Shown piece after piece: positions 35,254-44,872 of a stretch of 64,000 nt of DNA; positions within the stretch are counted from its first letter, which is position 1; each line of letters opens with the position of its first letter. Under the pieces are notes generated by a model. The model saw nothing but the letters and a program-made list of their open reading frames with translations. It was not told the DNA's origin and made no database searches. Source of the DNA: Haemophilus parainfluenzae (GTDB taxonomy: Bacteria; Pseudomonadota; Gammaproteobacteria; Enterobacterales; Pasteurellaceae); contig NZ_CP063110.1 in the NCBI RefSeq assembly GCF_014931275.1, positions 328,501-392,500 on the forward strand, read 5' to 3'. The translations under genes and the position numbers were made by a program.

Positions 35254-38200
35254 ATGTCCTTCCAACTTTCTAAAACCTACCGTCCTGAACGCCAACTCAT
35301 CACCGAAAACTATCGCTTAGATGAGAAAACGGCAGTAGATAACTTGCTTAAAACCTTAGATTTTACCCAAGAACAAGAAAAACGCATTACTAACAATGCG
35401 ATCAAACTTATTAACAAACTTCGCCATCTTAAACAAAAACAATATGGCGCAGATGCCTTAATGCAAGAATTCTCATTAAGCAGTGAAGAAGGTGTCGCAC
35501 TAATGTGCTTAGCTGAAGCGCTGTTACGTATTCCTGATGCAGAAACCCGCGATGATTTGATTTATGAAAAATTACGTGATGGTAACTGGAAATCTCACAT
35601 TGGTAACGCTAACTCATTTTTTATCAACGCAGCTAGTTATGGCTTAGTTTTCGGTAAAAAAATTAGTGAAAATTTAGACGAAAAAAGCCTCGCAAATGCG
35701 TTAAGCCGTAGCTTTGCTCGCTTCTCTGCCCCGATTATGCGTACGCTCATTGTAAAATCCATGCAAATCTTAGGGAAACAATTCGTAGCTGGCGTTACCA
35801 TGCAAGAAGCGCTAACGAACATTAAACCTCGTTATGAAAAAGGCTTTACCTTCTCTTTTGATATGCTTGGTGAAGCAGCCATGACCCAAGCGGATGCAGA
35901 TCGTTATTTTAATGATTATCTCCATGCCATTGAAAGTGTGGGGAAAGATGCTGCAGGTCGCACTATCTATAATGGTAACAGTGTTTCCGTTAAACTTTCT
36001 GCTATCCATCCAAAATATTGGCGTGCGAAATATGATCGTGTTATCGACGAGCTTTATCCGCGCGTAAAAGAACTTTTCTTACTCGCCCAAAAATATAACA
36101 TCAGTGTAAACATTGATGCTGAAGAAGCTAGCCGCTTAGAGCTATCTCTAGATTTAGTAGAAAAATTACTAGATGAGCCAGAACTCAAAGGTTACAAAGG
36201 TATTGGCTATGTTGTTCAAGCCTACTCTAAACGTTGCCCATTTGTGTTGGATTACTTAATCAATCTTGCCCGAGAAAAAGACGGTTACTTAATGATTCGC
36301 CTTGTAAAAGGAGCTTATTGGGATAGCGAAGTAAAATGGGCGCAAGCGGATGGCTTAGATGGTTTCCCGCTTTATACTCGCAAAAATCATACCGATATCT
36401 CTTATATTGCCTGTGCGAAAAAATTACTTGCTGCTCAAGATGTGATCTACCCTCAATTTGCGACTCATAACGTACAAACCATGTGTACGATCCACGAATT
36501 AGGTCAAGGCAAACAATTTGAATTCCAATGCTTACATGGCATGGGTGAAAGCTTATACGACAACATTGTTGGCAAAGAGAATTTTAATCGCCAAGTCCGT
36601 GTTTACGCCCCCGTAGGCACACACGAGACCTTATTAGCTTACTTAGTTCGCCGTTTATTAGAAAACGGGGCAAACTCATCATTTGTTCATCAATTGGTCG
36701 ATGAAAATATTCCGGTAGAACAATTAGTGATTCCGCCTTGGAAACTCTATGAGAAATCTAATGGTGAACCGAATAAATTAGTACGCAATCCACTTGAGCT
36801 ATTTAATGATCGTAGAAACTCTGCAGGTTTTGATTTAAGCAACGAATTTGAGTTAGCTAAATTAGAACAAGCATTAAACGAAGCACCTATCGAAAATGCG
36901 CAATCACTCACGGTGCTGGCTAATGCAGAAAACTTAGCTGCGCATACCGTGGTCAATCCAGCTAATCTGAAAGAGAACTTAGCAGAAGTTGCTTTCTTAA
37001 ACCCAACTGAAGCACAAGCTGTGTTTAACGCGGCAAATAATGAGACATGGGCAGCACAAAGCGCAACTGAACGAGCAAATGTATTACGAAAAGCCGCCAA
37101 TTTATACGAAGAAAACTTCGGCTTATTGATGAAACTTGCCATTGTTGAAGCTGGTAAAACATTACCAAATGCAATTGCAGAGCTACGAGAAGCGGTCGAT
37201 TTTCTCAGATATTATGCAAATCAGCTTGAATATCTCGCAAAAGATCAACACTTGGGTGCACCACGCGGAAAAGTTCTCTGTATTTCGCCTTGGAACTTCC
37301 CTTTAGCTATCTTTACTGGACAAGTCGCTGCAAGCCTTGCAGCAGGAAATGCGGTAATTGCTAAACCAGCAGAACAAACTTCTCTTATTGCATATGCAGC
37401 AGTAAAACTTTTACACCAAGCAGGCGTACCAAAAGAGGCATTACAATTGGTGCTTGGGGCAGGCGATTTAGGGGCGGCATTAGTACAACAAGCTTTTGAT
37501 GGCGTTGTGTTTACTGGCTCAACTGAAGTTGCAAAATTGATTGAAAAACGAATTGCACAAGCGGATAACGATCCTGTTTTAATCGCTGAAACTGGTGGAC
37601 AAAACGTATTAGTATCTGACTCCTCTGCATTACCAGAACAAGTTGTTGCAGACGTTTTAAGCTCTGCATTTGACTCTGCTGGTCAACGCTGTTCTGCACT
37701 ACGTATCTTGTTATTGCAAGAAGATGTCGCAGATCATTACTATAAAATGATTACAGAAGCGATTAACGAATTTAGCCTTGGCGACCCTCGTTTACTCTCA
37801 ACAGACATTGGCCCTGTAATTGATCAAGAAGCGAAACAAAATCTAGAAAATCATAAAGCGAATATGCGGAAAGTCGCTCGTGCTTATGTCGAATTAGAGG
37901 CACCAACCAATGGTCATTTTGTCGCACCAGCAGTCTATCTTTTAGATAATCTTAACCAATTACAACGTGAAGTGTTTGGCCCAATCTTACACATCGTGCG
38001 TTATAAAAAAGAGAACTTAGTTAACGTACTCAATGAAGTTAATGCGAAAGGTTATGCCCTCACTGGTGGTTGCCATAGCCGTATCCGTAAACAGATGGAC
38101 TTAGTTGAAAAACACCTCCACTGCGGTAACTTCTATATTAACCGTAATATTGTTGGTGCAGTTGTGGGCGTACAACCATTTGGTGGTCATGGTTTATCTG

Positions 38201-38706
38201 GTACAGGCCCGAAAGCCGGTGGCGAATTCTATTTGCAACGTTTAACAAAAACAGACCGCTACTACAGCCAATTTGGGGATGAAAACAGTCTAGGTAATGC
38301 ACAACCTGTTTTAGACAGTATTACTGGTGAACGCAACTCTTTAGCTTACTTGCCTTCTGAAGTAGCAATTCTAAATGGCGATTTAGCTACATCAGAAAAA
38401 GCTGCCAATAAACTATTGGCAAAAGGCTTTACGATTTTAGTTGAGCCAAGTCATCCATTAGCTAAATCTGGTAAAGCGGGCGTACGAGTTGATACTAAAC
38501 TAGGCCACTGCCAAAAAGGTATCTACTTAGCAGAATTAAGTAAAGAACGACGCCAATGGTTAGCTGAAAACAGCTCAGCTATTTTTAAATGCTATGATTG
38601 GCAAACTACCCAAGATATTTTACCGTTATACGATGAGTTCTCTCGCAGTTACAACATCACAGCTGCTGGCGGGAACACCTCGTTAATGTCTTCTGAAGAA
38701 CATTAA
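35254..38706 (+). CDS. putA: Bifunctional proline dehydrogenase / pyrroline-5-carboxylate dehydrogenase
   Basis: About 1150 residues. PutA oxidises proline to glutamate in two steps: an FAD proline dehydrogenase domain (about 150-450; KLSAIHPKYW, VKGAYWDSEVKWAQ) and an NAD aldehyde dehydrogenase domain (about 530-1000; SPWNFPLAIFTGQ, catalytic Cys near 813 in AGQRCSALR, Glu in AETGGQN), then a C-terminal extension. E. coli PutA (1320 residues) begins with a ribbon-helix-helix DNA-binding domain that represses putA-putP; this protein starts directly in the following region, so it is probably not a repressor. AAGGGG before ATG 35254 favours that start over GTG 35245. putP follows 13 bp downstream. 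Confidence 0.95.
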   Translation: MSFQLSKTYRPERQLITENYRLDEKTAVDNLLKTLDFTQEQEKRITNNAIKLINKLRHLKQKQYGADALMQEFSLSSEEGVALMCLAEALLRIPDAETRDDLIYEKLRDGNWKSHIGNANSFFINAASYGLVFGKKISENLDEKSLANALSRSFARFSAPIMRTLIVKSMQILGKQFVAGVTMQEALTNIKPRYEKGFTFSFDMLGEAAMTQADADRYFNDYLHAIESVGKDAAGRTIYNGNSVSVKLSAIHPKYWRAKYDRVIDELYPRVKELFLLAQKYNISVNIDAEEASRLELSLDLVEKLLDEPELKGYKGIGYVVQAYSKRCPFVLDYLINLAREKDGYLMIRLVKGAYWDSEVKWAQADGLDGFPLYTRKNHTDISYIACAKKLLAAQDVIYPQFATHNVQTMCTIHELGQGKQFEFQCLHGMGESLYDNIVGKENFNRQVRVYAPVGTHETLLAYLVRRLLENGANSSFVHQLVDENIPVEQLVIPPWKLYEKSNGEPNKLVRNPLELFNDRRNSAGFDLSNEFELAKLEQALNEAPIENAQSLTVLANAENLAAHTVVNPANLKENLAEVAFLNPTEAQAVFNAANNETWAAQSATERANVLRKAANLYEENFGLLMKLAIVEAGKTLPNAIAELREAVDFLRYYANQLEYLAKDQHLGAPRGKVLCISPWNFPLAIFTGQVAASLAAGNAVIAKPAEQTSLIAYAAVKLLHQAGVPKEALQLVLGAGDLGAALVQQAFDGVVFTGSTEVAKLIEKRIAQADNDPVLIAETGGQNVLVSDSSALPEQVVADVLSSAFDSAGQRCSALRILLLQEDVADHYYKMITEAINEFSLGDPRLLSTDIGPVIDQEAKQNLENHKANMRKVARAYVELEAPTNGHFVAPAVYLLDNLNQLQREVFGPILHIVRYKKENLVNVLNEVNAKGYALTGGCHSRIRKQMDLVEKHLHCGNFYINRNIVGAVVGVQPFGGHGLSGTGPKAGGEFYLQRLTKTDRYYSQFGDENSLGNAQPVLDSITGERNSLAYLPSEVAILNGDLATSEKAANKLLAKGFTILVEPSHPLAKSGKAGVRVDTKLGHCQKGIYLAELSKERRQWLAENSSAIFKCYDWQTTQDILPLYDEFSRSYNITAAGGNTSLMSSEEH

Positions 38707-38719
38707 GAAGGAGTAATTT

Positions 38720-40210
38720 ATGCAAATCTACATTACCTTTGGGCTCTATTTGCTCGTTATTTTAGGCATTGGATTATATGCCTACCGTTCCACGCAGAAT
38801 TTTGACGACTATATTCTAGGTGGTCGCAAAATGGGCAGTTTTGTTACTGCCATGTCTGCTGGTGCATCAGATATGTCCGGCTGGTTATTAATGGGATTAC
38901 CTGGAGCAATTTTTCTCTCTGGTTTATCCGAAGCTTGGATTGTTGTTGGGTTAACTATTGGGGCTTATTTGAACTATCGTGTTGTTGCTGGTCGCTTGCG
39001 TATTTTTACTGAAAAATATAGCAACGCCTTAACGTTACCGGAGTTCTTTGCACAACGTTTTCCACGTCAGAAAAAAGCACTGAAAATCATCTCTTCAGGT
39101 ATTATCTTGTTCTTCTTTACCATCTATTGTGCCTCTGGAGTAGTGGCTGGTGCGAAATTATTCCAAAGCCTATTAGGCATGGATTACACTACCGCGCTTT
39201 GGTTTGGTGCGATTGCAACCATTAGCTACACTTTTATTGGTGGGTACTTAGCAGTTTCTTGGAGTGATACCATTCAGGCTTCATTGATGATTTTTGCTCT
39301 AATTCTTGCTCCTGTGATGGTTATTCTCACGATCAGTTGGGATGATCTCAAAATGGCACTTGAAGCAAAATCTGCTGTAACAGGTATTCCTTATAGTAAC
39401 TGGTTGCACAACGTTTCTGGTATTGGTGTAGTGTCTGCCTTGGCATGGGGTTTAGGCTACTTCGGGCAACCACATATTTTGGCTCGCTTTATGGCTGCAG
39501 ACTCTGTTGCTTCTTTAAATAAAGCCCGCCAAATCGGTATTACTTGGATGATCCTTTGCTTAGGTGGTGCAGTTGCTGTCGGTTATTTTGGACTAGCTTA
39601 TTTCACTGAAAGAAACATTGACCTTGCGAATGCAGAATCTGTATTCATTGAATTATCCAAAGTCATGTTTAACCCTTGGATTGTCGGCATCATATTATCT
39701 GCAATTCTTGCCGCAATTATGAGTACCTTATCAGCGCAATTATTGATGTGTTCTGCGGCTATTACAGAAGATTTCTATAAAGGTTTCTTCCGTAAAAATG
39801 CCTCTAGCACAGAATTAGTTTGGGTTGGTCGCTTAATGGTGTTACTCATCTCTGTCATTGCTATCGTTATCGCACATGACCCTAACTCAAAAGTGATGGG
39901 ATTAGTTTCGTACGCTTGGGCTGGCTTTGGTGCTGCATTTGGACCAGTTGTGATTCTTTCTCTCTTTAACCGTAACATTAGCTCAAAAGCTGCATTATGG
40001 GGAATGCTATCTGGCTCTATCACCGTCGTTGCATGGAGCCCACTCATGCGCTATCTAGGCTGGGACGATTTATCCAAACTTTATGAGATTATTCCCGGTT
40101 TCTTAGTTTGCTCATTTATTACTTTAACATCATCTGTCTTTGCACCTGTTCATCCGAAAGTGCAACAACAATTTGATGAAGCCCTAGCAGAATTTGAAAC
40201 AAGATGCTAA
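38720..40210 (+). CDS. putP: Sodium/proline symporter
   Basis: This 496-residue inner-membrane symporter of the SSS family has about 13 hydrophobic segments. Typical motifs: GGRKMGSFVTAMSAGASDMSGWLLMG (ending near residue 61; Na+ and proline site), and FGQPHILARFMAADS. It imports proline with Na+ for PutA, whose gene lies 13 bp upstream in the same operon. Ribosome site AAGGAG precedes the ATG. It is followed by an IS remnant. Confidence 0.95.
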   Translation: MQIYITFGLYLLVILGIGLYAYRSTQNFDDYILGGRKMGSFVTAMSAGASDMSGWLLMGLPGAIFLSGLSEAWIVVGLTIGAYLNYRVVAGRLRIFTEKYSNALTLPEFFAQRFPRQKKALKIISSGIILFFFTIYCASGVVAGAKLFQSLLGMDYTTALWFGAIATISYTFIGGYLAVSWSDTIQASLMIFALILAPVMVILTISWDDLKMALEAKSAVTGIPYSNWLHNVSGIGVVSALAWGLGYFGQPHILARFMAADSVASLNKARQIGITWMILCLGGAVAVGYFGLAYFTERNIDLANAESVFIELSKVMFNPWIVGIILSAILAAIMSTLSAQLLMCSAAITEDFYKGFFRKNASSTELVWVGRLMVLLISVIAIVIAHDPNSKVMGLVSYAWAGFGAAFGPVVILSLFNRNISSKAALWGMLSGSITVVAWSPLMRYLGWDDLSKLYEIIPGFLVCSFITLTSSVFAPVHPKVQQQFDEALAEFETRC

Positions 40211-40238
40211 CTTTATTTAACAAAAAACCTAAACAAAA

Positions 40239-40664
40239 TGATCTGACCAAAAAAAGTTAGACTGTTATTTAAAGGACTGCTTTCGATATTGTATCGGACT
40301 CAGTCCTTTTAATTTTAATTGGATTCGTTCTTCATTATAGTACCGGAAATAATCATTGATAACCTTTTCAAGTTCATCAATGCCAGTAAACGATTTTCCT
40401 GAAAACACTCCGTTTTCATTCGCCCAAAAAAGCTTTCCATTGCTGCATTATCCAAACTATTTCCTTTTCGTGACATACTTTGAGAAATCCAATATCTAAC
40501 GGTTTTTGCCGCTAAGTTGAAATGCTTTAATGTTAAAGCAAGATTTTCGTGTGTTCGAAATAGAAATTCACGACTTGTTGTTTGAAAAGTTGATTATATT
40601 TAGTCATAAAAAATCTGCACCTTAATCAGTTAGAAGTTTAGTCTAACTTTTGGGGTGCAGATCA
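40239..40664 (-). mobile_element. Internally deleted IS3-family element with both terminal inverted repeats
   Basis: The ends are imperfect inverted repeats: TGATCTGACCAAAAAAAGTT at the left and AGTTAGACTAAACTTC-type sequence near the right, whose terminal part reads AACTTTTGGGGTGCAGATCA. On the minus strand the N-terminus of orfA begins MTKYNQLFKQQVVNFYF, continues after a frameshift as TLKHFNLAAKTVRYWIS, and then jumps to the orfB integrase end: KGNSLDNAAMESFFGRMKTE, later YYNEERIQLKLKGLSPIQYR. The DDE domain is mostly deleted, so it cannot transpose by itself. It lies 29 bp after putP and 17 bp from the hslO stop. No clear target duplication is visible. Confidence 0.85.
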
Positions 40665-40680
40665 TGAACGGGAATTTTTC

Positions 40681-41547
40681 TTATTGTGCTTGTTTGAGTT
40701 TATTGATGGCTTCTTTATTGAAGAAGTAATGTGTGCCACAACATTCACACTGCATATCAATACTGCCTTTATGCTCTTCTAAGATTTCATCAATTTCAGC
40801 TTCTGGAATCAGTAATAATGCGGCTCCTGAACGTTCAGGTGAGCAACCGCAGAAGAAAGAAACAGTTTGCGGTTCAAAGACTTCCACCACTTCTTCATGA
40901 TATAAACGATACAGCAATTCTTCCGCTGGCAATCCAAATAACTCCTCATCTTTTACGGTTGCAGCTAAAGTGGTTAAATGCTCAAAATCCTCTGGCGTAC
41001 CTTGCCCATCAGGCATGATTTGCAACAACATCCCTGCAGTAACTGGTTTGCCTTCATATTCACCCGTGCGAATAATAAGCTGAGTTTGTAGCTGCTCTGA
41101 ACGGACAAAATAGTCTTCTAAACATTCCGTAATCGTTGGTTTATCTAAACCGATAACGCCTTGATAACGCTCGCCTTCAGTAGGAGCAATCGTAATCACT
41201 AACACACCTTTGCCGATCATATCATGCAAGCTCATGCCATCTTGAATATCACCTTGCACACGGGCTAATGCACGGATCTGTTGTTGGTCATTACCATTTA
41301 CTAAAGCTAATTTTAATGGGCCGTCACCTTGAATTTGAACAGTAATATTACCGTTAAATTTTAATGTTGCGGTCAACAAATTAGTCGCCACCATCATCTC
41401 ACCCAATAAGTTTTGTACCGCTTTTGGATAATGGTGGGTATTCAATGTATCCGTAAAGGTTTGGTTTAATCGTACCCATTCACCACGAACAGCACGGTTT
41501 TGGAAAAGGTAACGGTAAAGTTTGTCATTGTCTTGAGTGCAATTCAT
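40681..41547 (-). CDS. hslO: Redox-regulated chaperone Hsp33
   Basis: This 288-residue cytosolic holdase is switched on by oxidation. The N-terminal domain begins LYRYLFQNRAVRGEWVRLN and contains VQIQGDGPLKLALVN. The C-terminal zinc switch is C-G-C (FFCGCS, about 232-234) and C-E-C-C (MQCECCGTHYF, about 265-268), the CxC...CxxC pattern that binds zinc when reduced. Length is standard. Transcribed away from the porin gene on the same strand; an IS remnant lies just past its stop, replacing the original downstream region. Confidence 0.95.
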   Translation of the reverse strand: MNCTQDNDKLYRYLFQNRAVRGEWVRLNQTFTDTLNTHHYPKAVQNLLGEMMVATNLLTATLKFNGNITVQIQGDGPLKLALVNGNDQQQIRALARVQGDIQDGMSLHDMIGKGVLVITIAPTEGERYQGVIGLDKPTITECLEDYFVRSEQLQTQLIIRTGEYEGKPVTAGMLLQIMPDGQGTPEDFEHLTTLAATVKDEELFGLPAEELLYRLYHEEVVEVFEPQTVSFFCGCSPERSGAALLLIPEAEIDEILEEHKGSIDMQCECCGTHYFFNKEAINKLKQAQ

Positions 41548-41695
41548 TATTTGTTCCTATTTATTCTTTGAGTAAAAGTGCGGTCAATTTTGAAAATAAA
41601 TTGTAAACGTTCAAAAAAGATGTCGTTTTGTTACCGCACTTTGTGCCTGTGCGATATTATGGGGGTGAAAATCAAAATTACAAGCCAAAAAGAAA

Positions 41696-41719
41696 AGCGG
41701 ATAGCTTTCACTATCCGCT
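41696..41719 (-). terminator. Terminator of the porin gene
   Basis: AGCGGATAG (41696-41704) and CTATCCGCT (41711-41719) form a perfect stem; read leftward it is followed by TTTTCTTTTT. It lies 26 bases after the porin stop. Confidence 0.88.
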
Positions 41720-41744
41720 CGTTTTATAAGATTAAACTGATAAA

Positions 41745-42824
41745 TTACCAGTATGCACGTAAACCGATAACAGTTTTGAAATCACGGCTACGATCTACAG
41801 TGCTATTTTCGTATTTAGTACGAGTCGCTTGCCATTCTAAGAATGGTTTCACTTTTAAAGAACCTTGGTTAAACACATAGTATTCAGTACCAACCATGAA
41901 TTGGCGAGTTCTGTCTGTATTATTACTGTGTTTATCTGTTTTATATGCATACATTGCATAAACGTTCCAATCTTCGTTTAAACCTTGACGAACAATCGCA
42001 CGCACTTCATTTTTAGTACGTTTGTCACCTTGGTTTTTGGTTACTTGACGCTCCAAATCTAAGCCATAAGTGGTGTGAACGAAGTTATATGCTAAACCTA
42101 AGCCATAAGCATTACGGAATAATGACGTGTTGTTTGCATTTTCGGAAATTTCACGAGTAAAACCTGCTGCTACAGTTACATTTTGAATGCTATCAATTGC
42201 ATGGTTGAAGATAAGACCTGTACCCCAAGCATTTTTACGTTTGTTTGTTAAATCAAGGTTTTTCATGCTACGTTTGCTTGAACCACCGTAGTACGCACCA
42301 AATTTAACTTTGTTATCACCATAGTTACCGTTGTACACGTATTGAGTTACACGACGAGCAGAACCATCTAATAAGCCATCAGATAAGCTGTAAGTATTTG
42401 CTAAGTCGGTTTGTTTTACTTCATCAGTGATAGTTGGCATGTTACCGTAAGTTAACTCACCAAATTGTTTGTGGCCAATACCTGCGTAAAGGAAGTGTGT
42501 ATAAACATGGTCAAAATCATGTTGTGAAGGTGCTTCACCACGCATACGCCATTCAGCACGGCCTAAAGCGTAGAAATCACCGCCTAAACTTTGTTTTAAT
42601 TTAATACCAAAACGTGAACCATTGTTGTCTACTGCGTGGTTGATGTGCTCTTTGCTTTCACCGCCCGCTACATAGTTGGTTTTGTTAGAGGTGCTTTCCC
42701 ACTTAACACGTAAAGAACCATAGAAATCGACATCCGTACCAGTTTGGTCAACATGGAAGTTATAAGCTTGTGCAGAACCTGCTGCTAATGCAGCTACAGA
42801 TAAAGCAAGAAGTGTTTTTTTCAT
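41745..42824 (-). CDS. OmpP2-like general porin
   Basis: About 359 residues with signal peptide MKKTLLALSVAALAAGSAQA. Alternating beta-strands follow, starting TDVDFYGSLRVKWES and ending with the aromatic C-terminus GLRAYW, typical of trimeric outer-membrane porins. Strand blocks such as GSRFGIKLKQSLGGDFYALG are like H. influenzae P2, the major diffusion porin and route for NAD or NMN. AAGGAAAGCGTT before ATG 42824 rules out the longer frame, which begins 60 bases upstream. Monocistronic with a strong terminator. Variable surface loops probably lie at about 40-55 and 150-200. Confidence 0.9.
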   Translation of the reverse strand: MKKTLLALSVAALAAGSAQAYNFHVDQTGTDVDFYGSLRVKWESTSNKTNYVAGGESKEHINHAVDNNGSRFGIKLKQSLGGDFYALGRAEWRMRGEAPSQHDFDHVYTHFLYAGIGHKQFGELTYGNMPTITDEVKQTDLANTYSLSDGLLDGSARRVTQYVYNGNYGDNKVKFGAYYGGSSKRSMKNLDLTNKRKNAWGTGLIFNHAIDSIQNVTVAAGFTREISENANNTSLFRNAYGLGLAYNFVHTTYGLDLERQVTKNQGDKRTKNEVRAIVRQGLNEDWNVYAMYAYKTDKHSNNTDRTRQFMVGTEYYVFNQGSLKVKPFLEWQATRTKYENSTVDRSRDFKTVIGLRAYW

Positions 42825-42950
42825 AACGCTTTCCTTATGATTTAATGAAGTTAATAAAAAATTGAACTTTTTTAGTCTATACACCAGAACCTGAATGTGT
42901 CAATCTTAAATTTTCCCAACTATCAGAAAATAGACAATATTTTAACTAAA

Positions 42951-42966
42951 ATTAATCTAGATCAAT
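42951..42966. promoter_or_regulatory. Possible CRP-like dyad upstream of the porin
   Basis: ATTAATCTAGATCAAT is a near-perfect dyad centred on TCTAGA, the core often found in Haemophilus CRP sites, but the TGTGA half-sites are weak (ATTGA/TTAAT). It lies about 130 bases upstream of the start. Suggestive only. Confidence 0.3.
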
Positions 42967-42988
42967 ACATTTCCAATTATTCTACAAA

Positions 42989-43942
42989 CTATTTAATTAA
43001 TGTATTTAGGCTAGAAAAGACCTGCTCTGAGGTAATTTTCTCCATCGAATTGGCAATTAAATAACACTGATTTTGACCATAACAACCAATTAAGGTCGGA
43101 TCAGTTGCGCCATAAAGCGTAATATTGGGTTTGTCCAGTGCGGCCGTTAAATGAGCAAGCCCTGTGTCTACCGATACCACGGCTTTCGCATTAGCTATTT
43201 GGTAAGCCAATTCATTTAATGAAAGTTTAGGCAAAACGACTACATGAGATAAACCGACTGCTAATCGCTCTGCTCTCGCCTTTTCTTTTTCATTTCCCCA
43301 AGGTAAACGAACTTGAACAGAAAGTGCGGTCAGTTTTTCAATTAAATTTCGCCATTCATGTTCTAGCCAATGCTTTTCATCTCTTGTCGTAGAATGAAAA
43401 AAGATCACGTAAGGTTCGATAAAATCTGCGGAAATAAAATGACGCGCAATATCGTAATCCCCTTTCTCTTTCGGTAATGGATAAGATAAGGCTTGTGCAA
43501 AAAGTTGACGAATACGTTCTACCGCATGTTGTTGATAGGAAATCGCGTATTTTTTATCGTAGAACAAGGAAGCTATCGGCTCACGGATACTCTTGCGATC
43601 ATAGCCATGTTTGACGCCATTAGCTAATCGTGTCGCAAAAAAAGCGCTCTTAAAAAGCCCTTGAGCGTCAATCACGGCATCATATTGATTGGCTTGTAAT
43701 AAAGTGCGGTAAGATTTCCATTCGTTTTTTGTTTGAGCTGAAAAAGGCGATTTTCGCCAACGTCTTAAAGCAATTGGAATGATTTGATTCACTGCCGAAT
43801 GCCAACGTGGAATTTCTGCAAAATTCTCTTCCACCACCCAATCAATAGAGAGATTAGGAATAGCACGCTGTGCATCAGTCAATGCCGGCAAAGTATGAAT
43901 CACATCGCCCATAGAGGAAGTCTTAATCACACATACTTTCAT
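42989..43942 (-). CDS. waaC: LPS heptosyltransferase I (WaaC/OpsX)
   Basis: This 317-residue GT9-family enzyme adds the first L-glycero-D-manno-heptose to Kdo-lipid A at the inner face of the inner membrane. It starts KVCVIKTSSMGDVIHTLPAL, the donor-binding N-terminus of WaaC/OpsX, and contains VDTGLAHLTAALDKPNITLYGATDP (about 257-281), the ADP-heptose-binding block. The gene overlaps the upstream EamA gene by 4 bases (ATGA). The waaF and hldD genes for the same core pathway lie just beyond. Three uptake signals occur in or near the gene. Confidence 0.92.
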   Translation of the reverse strand: MKVCVIKTSSMGDVIHTLPALTDAQRAIPNLSIDWVVEENFAEIPRWHSAVNQIIPIALRRWRKSPFSAQTKNEWKSYRTLLQANQYDAVIDAQGLFKSAFFATRLANGVKHGYDRKSIREPIASLFYDKKYAISYQQHAVERIRQLFAQALSYPLPKEKGDYDIARHFISADFIEPYVIFFHSTTRDEKHWLEHEWRNLIEKLTALSVQVRLPWGNEKEKARAERLAVGLSHVVVLPKLSLNELAYQIANAKAVVSVDTGLAHLTAALDKPNITLYGATDPTLIGCYGQNQCYLIANSMEKITSEQVFSSLNTLIK

Positions 43943-44844
43943 TTAATTAACCTTCTTCCCCAGTGCATAATTCCAAGCCCTGATACGGCTAAAATGCCTC
44001 CAATAATTAAGGAGGAATCTACTTGTTCATTCAACCAAACGGCTGAAAATAAAATGCCTAAAATAGGCACAAGAATAATATAAGCCGAGGCATTGCCTGC
44101 CCCTAAGTGTTTCACACCATCAAAATACCATGCATAGGCTAATACCGTTGCACCAAATGCAAGACCAAGTAAACTTATCCACTCACCTTGTGATAAATTA
44201 AGTACTGTCAGCCAACCGTCCGAGCTTTCCACGCATAGAGCACTAATAAACAACAATAAAAAACCAAAAATGGAAGATAATGTGGTTGCGGTGAGAGAAT
44301 CAATGCCCGCGAGTACTTTTCTCGCCAATAAGGTGTAAACGACCCAACAAATTAGTGCACCAATTAATAATATTTGCCCAAATCCAAAGGAATCCATCAT
44401 TTGTAAAAAATTCCCTTTTGTGAGAGCCAATAATGTTCCACTCATGGCAATAACCATTCCGATTATTACCCAACGATTCCATTTTTCTTTAAATAAAAAA
44501 ATCGCCAAAAGCGTGGTAAATACAGGGTTTGTCGCCACAATAACAGCCGCTTGTCCCGCGGGAAGATATTTCAACCCCCAGATAAAAAATGTGGAATAGG
44601 CGAAAACACCGAAAAAGGCAGTTACAAACAACCCCATCCACTGATTAGCGTTTAGTTGTTTAGCATATTTGAAGCGATTTGCCGCATATAGCCAAATAAT
44701 GAGTGGAATAATGGCGAAAAAAAAGCGCACGCTTGAAGCAACAAATGTCGGCATAGCTTGGGCAACCACTCGTCCCCAAGGCCAAGAGGCGCCCCATAAA
44801 ATCACCATTCCAATTAATTGTAAATGTATGCGGAGAGGGTTCAT
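43939..44844 (-). CDS. EamA/DMT-family transporter
   Basis: This 301-residue protein has about ten membrane segments in two EamA repeats (GMVILWGASWPWGRVVAQ at the start; second repeat from about 150). Its last bases overlap the waaC start by 4, so the two are translated together, but no functional link to LPS is known. The substrate is unknown; amino acid or metabolite efflux is typical of the family. Confidence 0.88.
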   Translation of the reverse strand: MNPLRIHLQLIGMVILWGASWPWGRVVAQAMPTFVASSVRFFFAIIPLIIWLYAANRFKYAKQLNANQWMGLFVTAFFGVFAYSTFFIWGLKYLPAGQAAVIVATNPVFTTLLAIFLFKEKWNRWVIIGMVIAMSGTLLALTKGNFLQMMDSFGFGQILLIGALICWVVYTLLARKVLAGIDSLTATTLSSIFGFLLLFISALCVESSDGWLTVLNLSQGEWISLLGLAFGATVLAYAWYFDGVKHLGAGNASAYIILVPILGILFSAVWLNEQVDSSLIIGGILAVSGLGIMHWGRRLIK

Positions 44845-44872
44845 ATCATTAACATATCCTGTTAGGCCTTTT

